IMG/VR virus record: IMGVR_UViG_3300010149_000095
Location: 1-29,657 of that record
DNA: 29,657 nt
Strand: one strand, 5' to 3'
From: a virus
A model generated the notes under the pieces. The model ran no database searches. It was given only the letters and a program-made list of their open reading frames with translations, and was not told the DNA's origin. A program made the position numbers and the translations under genes. Positions 25,909 through 29,657 of the stretch are shown piece by piece; position 1 is the stretch's first letter, and the number at the start of each line of letters is the position of its first letter.

Positions 25909-26822
25909 TACTTAATCCACTTATTCTCTCCTCTTAAGTTCATTAACAACCTACCAGGATGAATATCACTTAATCGGATTTTTGCATTTCTTAATAACGC
26001 TGATTTATCTTTTCGTGCTCTGTTTATTATGTACTCTTGAACACCAAATTTATTATTTAATAACGCATATTTTATATATGCGTATATGTAATCTTCAAAT
26101 AGTTTATTCACACTTATTTTTGAATCGTCTCCATTTTCCATACCATCAGATATGTATTCTAAAATACATTCTTGATTAGCCATAGTAGAATCAAAATTTA
26201 TTACACCTGCTTTTTTATCAATAGTAAAAGTAGGATTCATGTTTGCTGTTTCAGTATTTAGTCCATAACGAGCTCCTATGTATGTGTCGTAATAATCTTC
26301 ATTAAAAGGAGGCATATCCACTCCCTCCATCCTTGCTTGATTGAGATAGATACTGTTTAGAGCACCGTCTTGTCTAGCTGTATCTAATGAGGAGGTTTTG
26401 GTATTAACATTACCGCTGCCGTCATATGTAAACGTTGCAGTTGCGGATTGCACATACGAGAGAGCAGATTGAACTTGAATGTTTTCAACAAGAGGAAATA
26501 TAGTGTTGTCTTTAAATAGAGATACACGGACCCAATTAACAAAATCGGAGGGTAAAACAAATCTTAAATCAGAATAAACTGTAAGCTGTAAAGATTTAAT
26601 TTCTTTGAATGCATCATAATTTAGTTCTTGAACACCTCTTTTGGCGTGAAACAATATCTTATACCTTTCCTCGTTATTAATAAGAGAGTGGTTTCCATTG
26701 TACATTAACAAAAAGTTTGTAACTATATCTGCGAGACTTACATATTGATAAGAACCCCAATTTTCATTAGTGGGGTTTATGTTATCATTAGTGTAATATT
26801 TTTCCTGATTTATGTATGCCAT
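25908..26822 (-). CDS. Tail adaptor / tail tubular A-like structural protein
   Basis: The 304-residue protein has the pattern of a conserved marine-phage structural protein. An N-terminal helical region has YVSLADIVTNFLLMY and AKRGVQELNYDAFKEI, then a strand region has LRFVLPSDFVNWVRVSLF (about 91-108). The C-terminal helices end in basic HPGRLLMNLRGENKWIK. Helices around a beta core, placed just before the muzzle proteins, suggest the T7 gp11-like adaptor that joins portal and tail tip. That identity is inferred. The stop codon overlaps the next ATG by one base, and it starts two bases after the preceding gene. Confidence 0.7.
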   Translation of the reverse strand: MAYINQEKYYTNDNINPTNENWGSYQYVSLADIVTNFLLMYNGNHSLINNEERYKILFHAKRGVQELNYDAFKEIKSLQLTVYSDLRFVLPSDFVNWVRVSLFKDNTIFPLVENIQVQSALSYVQSATATFTYDGSGNVNTKTSSLDTARQDGALNSIYLNQARMEGVDMPPFNEDYYDTYIGARYGLNTETANMNPTFTIDKKAGVINFDSTMANQECILEYISDGMENGDDSKISVNKLFEDYIYAYIKYALLNNKFGVQEYIINRARKDKSALLRNAKIRLSDIHPGRLLMNLRGENKWIK

Positions 26823-26824
26823 AA

Positions 26825-27817
26825 TTATTGTTCTTGATTTTGTGTCTGTTCTTCAACTTGTCCAAATTTAAATACGTCTCCCTCTCTGATTGATATACCT
26901 GCGTATTGTAATATTTTAGATACTAGATCATTCCCATCGTCTAATGGTAATTCAAAGTCTTGATAATCAGGTTGACTCTGATCGAATACTGGATCTCCAT
27001 TTGATATAGTGGTAAAAGTCCACTTAGGGTCTTTTGGATACCTTATGTATTGTGCAACCACTTGCCCCATGTTAGATACTAATGATGGGCTTAAAGTTAT
27101 ACTATTACCTTCTTGCGTGTAAGCAGGATATGTAATGTTTGGCTGCGTAAGCATGGAATTGTTTAATAAAGTAATCTTACTATTATTTACTAGTTCTGCT
27201 TCAGCCGTTAAATTAGATTTTAAGTATATACTGTAATTTTTTCCTGTAGAAGTTATAGCTGTTGTGTTTACATTCAAAGTGTTTGCATCTACAAATCCTG
27301 TTATTAATGCTGTGGTAACTACATTGTTATTTAACACAATAGACACAACTCCTCCGACCATGCTTGCAGTAAAAGTAGCTGTTGCATCAATTAATTGATT
27401 TCCTGCACTAGCCGCAGCTGTTCCTGTATTTATACCACTTGCTGTAAGAGTATTGTATATTAAAACCTTGTTTATTAAATAATAATCTGTTCCTGTAGTT
27501 GCCTTCGTAGGCATTGTGTATACATTAGCAAGACCTGATGGTGAAACTGCTGTGGATGTTGTATATGTTTGTGCTAGAGTTGCTGTTTCAGAAAAAAAAT
27601 CTATAACTTCTTCATAACCTTTTTTTATATCAGCATATCCAGTTCCCGATAATCTAGCATTTTCTTCATTAATCTGTTGATTATATTGAAAAAAATATTC
27701 ATCAAATAAATCTAGTTGTGCTTGTTTAGCGAAAAGGTTAAAATCGTTAGGAGATAAGTATCCGTAATTATTTTTATTAATAATCGCTAAGACAGTATTT
27801 CTAACAGAATTTATCAT
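26825..27817 (-). CDS. Head-tail connector/neck protein with inserted beta module
   Basis: I place the start at the ATG at 27817 (MINSVRNTVLAIINKNNYGY, 330 residues). A TTG at 27835 would extend the frame by six codons, but it falls inside the TATCTTTG promoter box. The N-terminal third is helical (NDFNLFAKQAQLDLFDEYF) and the C-terminal third has strands and a final helix. Residues about 132-195 look like an inserted small beta module (LIDATATF, GGVVSIVLNNN, ITGFVDANTLNV), a type seen in many marine phage virion proteins. From its place between head and tail genes I infer a neck or connector role; no enzymatic motif is present. Confidence 0.65.
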   Translation of the reverse strand: MINSVRNTVLAIINKNNYGYLSPNDFNLFAKQAQLDLFDEYFFQYNQQINEENARLSGTGYADIKKGYEEVIDFFSETATLAQTYTTSTAVSPSGLANVYTMPTKATTGTDYYLINKVLIYNTLTASGINTGTAAASAGNQLIDATATFTASMVGGVVSIVLNNNVVTTALITGFVDANTLNVNTTAITSTGKNYSIYLKSNLTAEAELVNNSKITLLNNSMLTQPNITYPAYTQEGNSITLSPSLVSNMGQVVAQYIRYPKDPKWTFTTISNGDPVFDQSQPDYQDFELPLDDGNDLVSKILQYAGISIREGDVFKFGQVEEQTQNQEQ

Positions 27818-27832
27818 TGTTATTCTTTTACA

Positions 27833-27840
27833 CAAAGATA
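27833..27840 (-). promoter_or_regulatory. TATCTTTG promoter -7 box for the tail gene block
   Basis: An exact TAnnTTTG match lies 15 bases before the connector ATG and directly downstream of a terminator, as expected for a promoter restarting transcription of the tail genes. No TTTG -33 box is visible, because the upstream bases are the T-run of the terminator. Confidence 0.7.
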
Positions 27841-27843
27841 AGT

Positions 27844-27877
27844 AAAAAAAAAAGAGGTCAATTTTTCATGACCTCTT
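27844..27877 (-). terminator. Rho-independent terminator after the small head genes
   Basis: On the minus strand a perfect 9-bp stem, AAGAGGTCA / TGACCTCTT (27877-27869 with 27860-27852), closes an 8-base A-rich loop and is followed by a run of about ten T. It lies 26 bases after the stop of the 80-residue gene. Confidence 0.93.
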
Positions 27878-27902
27878 CTTAGATTTTCGACTGAAACGAG
27901 TT

Positions 27903-28145
27903 TTATGAAATCGTTGTTATCGCTTGACTTAAAGTTACGTCAATGGTTGCGTTAGTATAACCTTGACCCCAAACACTTACAAGAGCAGCTTCGATAGCCG
28001 TTTTGTCTGCGGCAGTCATATTTCCTGAACCTGCTAAAGTTATTTGCTTATCACGATAGTTCAAAACAATATTGTTTGTAACTAATCCAACGTATAATAC
28101 ATCGCCTCCAAAAACATAATTTCCAATTACTAAAAATTTATTCAT
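27903..28145 (-). CDS. Small head protein, paralogue-like member 1 (80 residues)
   Basis: The product starts MNKFLVIGNYVFGG and has strands, then NIVLNYRDKQITLAGSG and a short helix (AADKTAIEAALVSVW). It aligns loosely with the adjacent 91-residue protein (MNK start, [ND]IV[LI][ND]Y, a Gly-Ser turn, then a helix containing AD), suggesting tandem duplication. Its place between capsid and connector genes suggests a head decoration or accessory protein. No named family is recognised. Confidence 0.6.
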   Translation of the reverse strand: MNKFLVIGNYVFGGDVLYVGLVTNNIVLNYRDKQITLAGSGNMTAADKTAIEAALVSVWGQGYTNATIDVTLSQAITTIS

Positions 28146-28157
28146 AATTTCTAAGAT

Positions 28158-28433
28158 TTAAAAGGTGAATGTAAAGGCGTTTACCGTTTGGCTCAAAGCC
28201 GGTATAACGTATAATACTTGAGTCCATTTCTCCTGTTGAGCACTTTTAATACCATCAAATACGATGTCTACGTCTGCTTGTACTAAGGCCGAGCCTGACG
28301 CAATTTTACTTTGAGAACCATCAATGTAATCGATTACAATATCATCTGAACTATCTAAATAGCAAGATGCTACATCTTTTACAGAGAACTGCTCTACTCC
28401 ACCGCCAACGGTGATACTTGCATACTTGTTCAT
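28158..28433 (-). CDS. Small head protein, paralogue-like member 2 (91 residues)
   Basis: This strand-rich 91-residue protein has SITVGGGVEQFSVKDV, DDIVIDYIDGSQSKIASGS and a final hydrophobic strand (NAFTFTF). It is similar in layout to the 80-residue protein 12 bases downstream. It has its own promoter box at 28461-28468, and the pair ends in a terminator, so the two form a separate small transcription unit, consistent with high-copy head proteins. The function is not known. Confidence 0.6.
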   Translation of the reverse strand: MNKYASITVGGGVEQFSVKDVASCYLDSSDDIVIDYIDGSQSKIASGSALVQADVDIVFDGIKSAQQEKWTQVLYVIPALSQTVNAFTFTF

Positions 28434-28460
28434 AATAAAAAAATTTATGTGTTAAAAAAA

Positions 28461-28468
28461 CAAAGATA
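28461..28468 (-). promoter_or_regulatory. TATCTTTG promoter -7 box for the small head genes
   Basis: The minus strand reads TATCTTTG in the 56-base gap upstream of the 91-residue gene, about 27 bases from its ATG. The flank (ACG before, T-rich after) resembles the other three boxes. No -33 TTTG is seen. Confidence 0.68.
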
Positions 28469-28489
28469 CGTAAAATTAAAACGCACTAT

Positions 28490-29242
28490 TTACATATTTT
28501 TCGCTAGAGCCGATAAATGCTTTAATGCTTCTAACCCTTCATCACTTTGAAAAAATGAAGATATTATATAAATAGGGTCCTCTTGATAAGGAACATTTAA
28601 CATTTTCTTTTTATTAGAGGGTGTATTAAACCACACCTCCTTGTTATTATTCCTAAACTGTAAAATCTTTTTATCAAAAAATAATTGTATTTCAGCATTT
28701 AACTTTAATGCAGGATCTTTTAATAGTAATAAAAAATCTTTAGGTTGATTTTTTGCAAATACTAATATGTCTCTTCTAAGCTCTGCAGTAGTTACGGTTG
28801 TTACATCTTGCTGAAACAATACTCGACCAATGTTTTCCACTTGGTCTACAGTAAGTTGACGCGCTTCTATTAGTGCATCTACTTCTGCATTTAAGTCTTT
28901 TACAACTTGTGCAGCATCTTTAGCTTTGTCAACCTCCACATAAACCCGACCTTTACCAGGATGGTATTCTAAGAATTTTTGTAACACTTGGTTTTCTTTA
29001 CGAACTGTTAAAAACCCATTTTCAAAAACTATAGGCTCTAATATTGCATTATCGTCTTGGTCTTCTTGAAATGGAGAGTTTTGGTTTCGTGCATAGCGCA
29101 ACGCTTTATTTGTTCCAGTATCTTCATCAAACCACAATAGAGGAAATCTCTGTGTATGTCTTGATGCTAAAATTAAGGAAAGGGGCGCAGTCTCGCGCGT
29201 TAGCTTGTAGATTTTATCTACGTATTTAGTAGTAGTTTTCAT
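28490..29242 (-). CDS. Unknown head-region structural protein (250 residues)
   Basis: I choose the ATG at 29242 (MKTTTKYVDKIYKLTRE). The frame extends upstream to 29299, but that segment runs through the terminator hairpin after the capsid gene. The product is soluble and charged, with an N-terminal region (RYARNQNSPFQEDQDDNAI), a strand-helix pair (GRVYVEVDKAKDAAQVVKDLNAEVDALIEARQ, given here only as a locator at about 96-127) and a helical C-terminal half. I recognise no catalytic motif or family. As the first gene after the major capsid protein it is probably a head component or assembly factor. Confidence 0.6.
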   Translation of the reverse strand: MKTTTKYVDKIYKLTRETAPLSLILASRHTQRFPLLWFDEDTGTNKALRYARNQNSPFQEDQDDNAILEPIVFENGFLTVRKENQVLQKFLEYHPGKGRVYVEVDKAKDAAQVVKDLNAEVDALIEARQLTVDQVENIGRVLFQQDVTTVTTAELRRDILVFAKNQPKDFLLLLKDPALKLNAEIQLFFDKKILQFRNNNKEVWFNTPSNKKKMLNVPYQEDPIYIISSFFQSDEGLEALKHLSALAKNM

Positions 29243-29263
29243 TTGATTAGATTTAAATTTTAT

Positions 29264-29290
29264 AAAAAAAGGGGATCCTAAGACCCCCCG
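29264..29290 (-). terminator. Rho-independent terminator after the major capsid gene
   Basis: On the minus strand a 7-bp stem GGGGGTC / GATCCCC (one G-T pair; 29288-29282 with 29277-29271) closes a TTAG loop and runs into seven T (29270-29264). It follows the capsid stop by about 17 bases and likely lets the abundant capsid message end before the downstream genes. Confidence 0.85.
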
Positions 29291-29306
29291 AAAAAACACT
29301 TATTAT

Positions 29307-29657
29307 CTACTCTTGGAAGATAAAGAAATTGTTAGCACCTAAAGTACAAACAGCTCTTTCTGACAAGAAGTTAACTTGCATGTTATCCACATCACTAGTT
29401 CTTGCACCACCAGCAGAACCAGTAATCCAAGTCTTGTAACGTCTGTCTTCTGTTTCAGAAGCTCTATATCTAACATGTAAGAAAGGTCTCTTAGCATTTT
29501 TACCAAGGATTTGGTCATAAACACTAGTTGATCCAGCAGGCACAAGCAGTCCGTTTACACGTCCTGATCCTGCTCCAGTTGGAAGTCCACCTCTCATAGT
29601 TGGGTCATTTAAGTATTTCCAGTCAGTCTTGTAGAAGTCATAACCTCTTCTGAATCC
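29307..29657 (-). CDS. Major capsid protein, C-terminal part (5' end outside window)
   Basis: The frame is open to the right edge, giving about 116 C-terminal residues. The segment contains YKTDWKYLNDPTMRGG, a GRVNGLLVPAGSTSVYDQ strand-turn, RPFLHVRYRASETEDRRYKTW and a closing FLSERAVCTLGANNFFIF. As I recall, this is the conserved C-terminal signature of HK97-fold major capsid proteins of marine and crAss-like phages. It forms the icosahedral shell. The gene is the first seen in the minus-strand late region and is followed by a terminator. The internal Met at 29597 is not the start. Confidence 0.87.
   Translation of the reverse strand, partial: GFRRGYDFYKTDWKYLNDPTMRGGLPTGAGSGRVNGLLVPAGSTSVYDQILGKNAKRPFLHVRYRASETEDRRYKTWITGSAGGARTSDVDNMQVNFLSERAVCTLGANNFFIFQE

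Noticed and set aside
26825-27835. Longer version of the connector gene starting at a TTG at 27835
   Set aside because: The TTG lies within the TATCTTTG promoter box, so it would not be in the transcript from that promoter.
28490-29299. Longer version of the 250-residue head gene starting at 29299
   Set aside because: The extra codons run through the terminator hairpin of the capsid gene; the ATG at 29242 gives a normal A/T-rich leader.
1-29657. tRNA genes, integrase, attachment sites and insertion sequences
   Set aside because: None could be recognised; nearly all bases are in tightly packed phage genes and no gap is long enough for a mobile element.

Overview
The window is one contiguous piece of a tailed double-stranded DNA phage, most likely a short-tailed (podovirus-type) phage of a marine Bacteroidota/Flavobacteriia host. 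The DNA is AT-rich, coding density is near total, and adjacent genes often overlap by 1-4 bases. Start codons are preceded by A/T-rich leaders rather than Shine-Dalgarno sites. Four short gaps in the late region carry a TAnnTTTG box, the -7 element of Bacteroidota promoters. The capsid, tail-adaptor and 'stabilization/muzzle' proteins resemble, from memory, those of uncultured marine phages and crAss-like phages. No database search was run.

The left 5.5 kb (plus strand) is the DNA replication and processing module. In order it holds the 3' end of a RecB/Cas4-type PD-(D/E)XK nuclease, a small protein with an SSB-type acidic tail, and a strong terminator. Next come an AT-rich spacer with 14-bp direct repeats, a VirE/BT4734-type primase fused to an SF3 helicase, and a SNF2-type helicase. 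The arm ends with a VRR-NUC nuclease and several very small genes, the last a possible 28-residue membrane peptide.

The rest (minus strand, about 24 kb, read from right to left) is the late virion module. It starts with the major capsid protein C-terminus and a terminator, then a 250-residue unknown head-region protein and two small paralogue-like head proteins. After another terminator come two tail-adaptor-like proteins and a stabilization/muzzle protein split over ORFs of 348 and 1863 residues. A Pro-Thr-linker protein of 373 residues follows, then two glycosyltransferases, then a second Pro-Thr-linker protein of 464 residues. Last is a trio of 259, 556 and 1725 residues whose order and sizes parallel the T7 internal/ejection proteins gp14, gp15 and gp16.

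The most striking feature is at 13.2-24.9 kb. Three virion-type proteins carry mucin-like Pro-Thr tracts, and they flank two phage-encoded glycosyltransferases. One is a GT60-type enzyme; characterised members of that family modify Thr or hydroxyproline in proteins. The other is a double GT32-type enzyme with a GH130-like C-terminal propeller. The sequence suggests, but does not prove, a system that O-glycosylates the phage's own tail proteins. No terminase, portal, recognisable lysis enzyme, integrase, tRNA or CRISPR array was found in the window.
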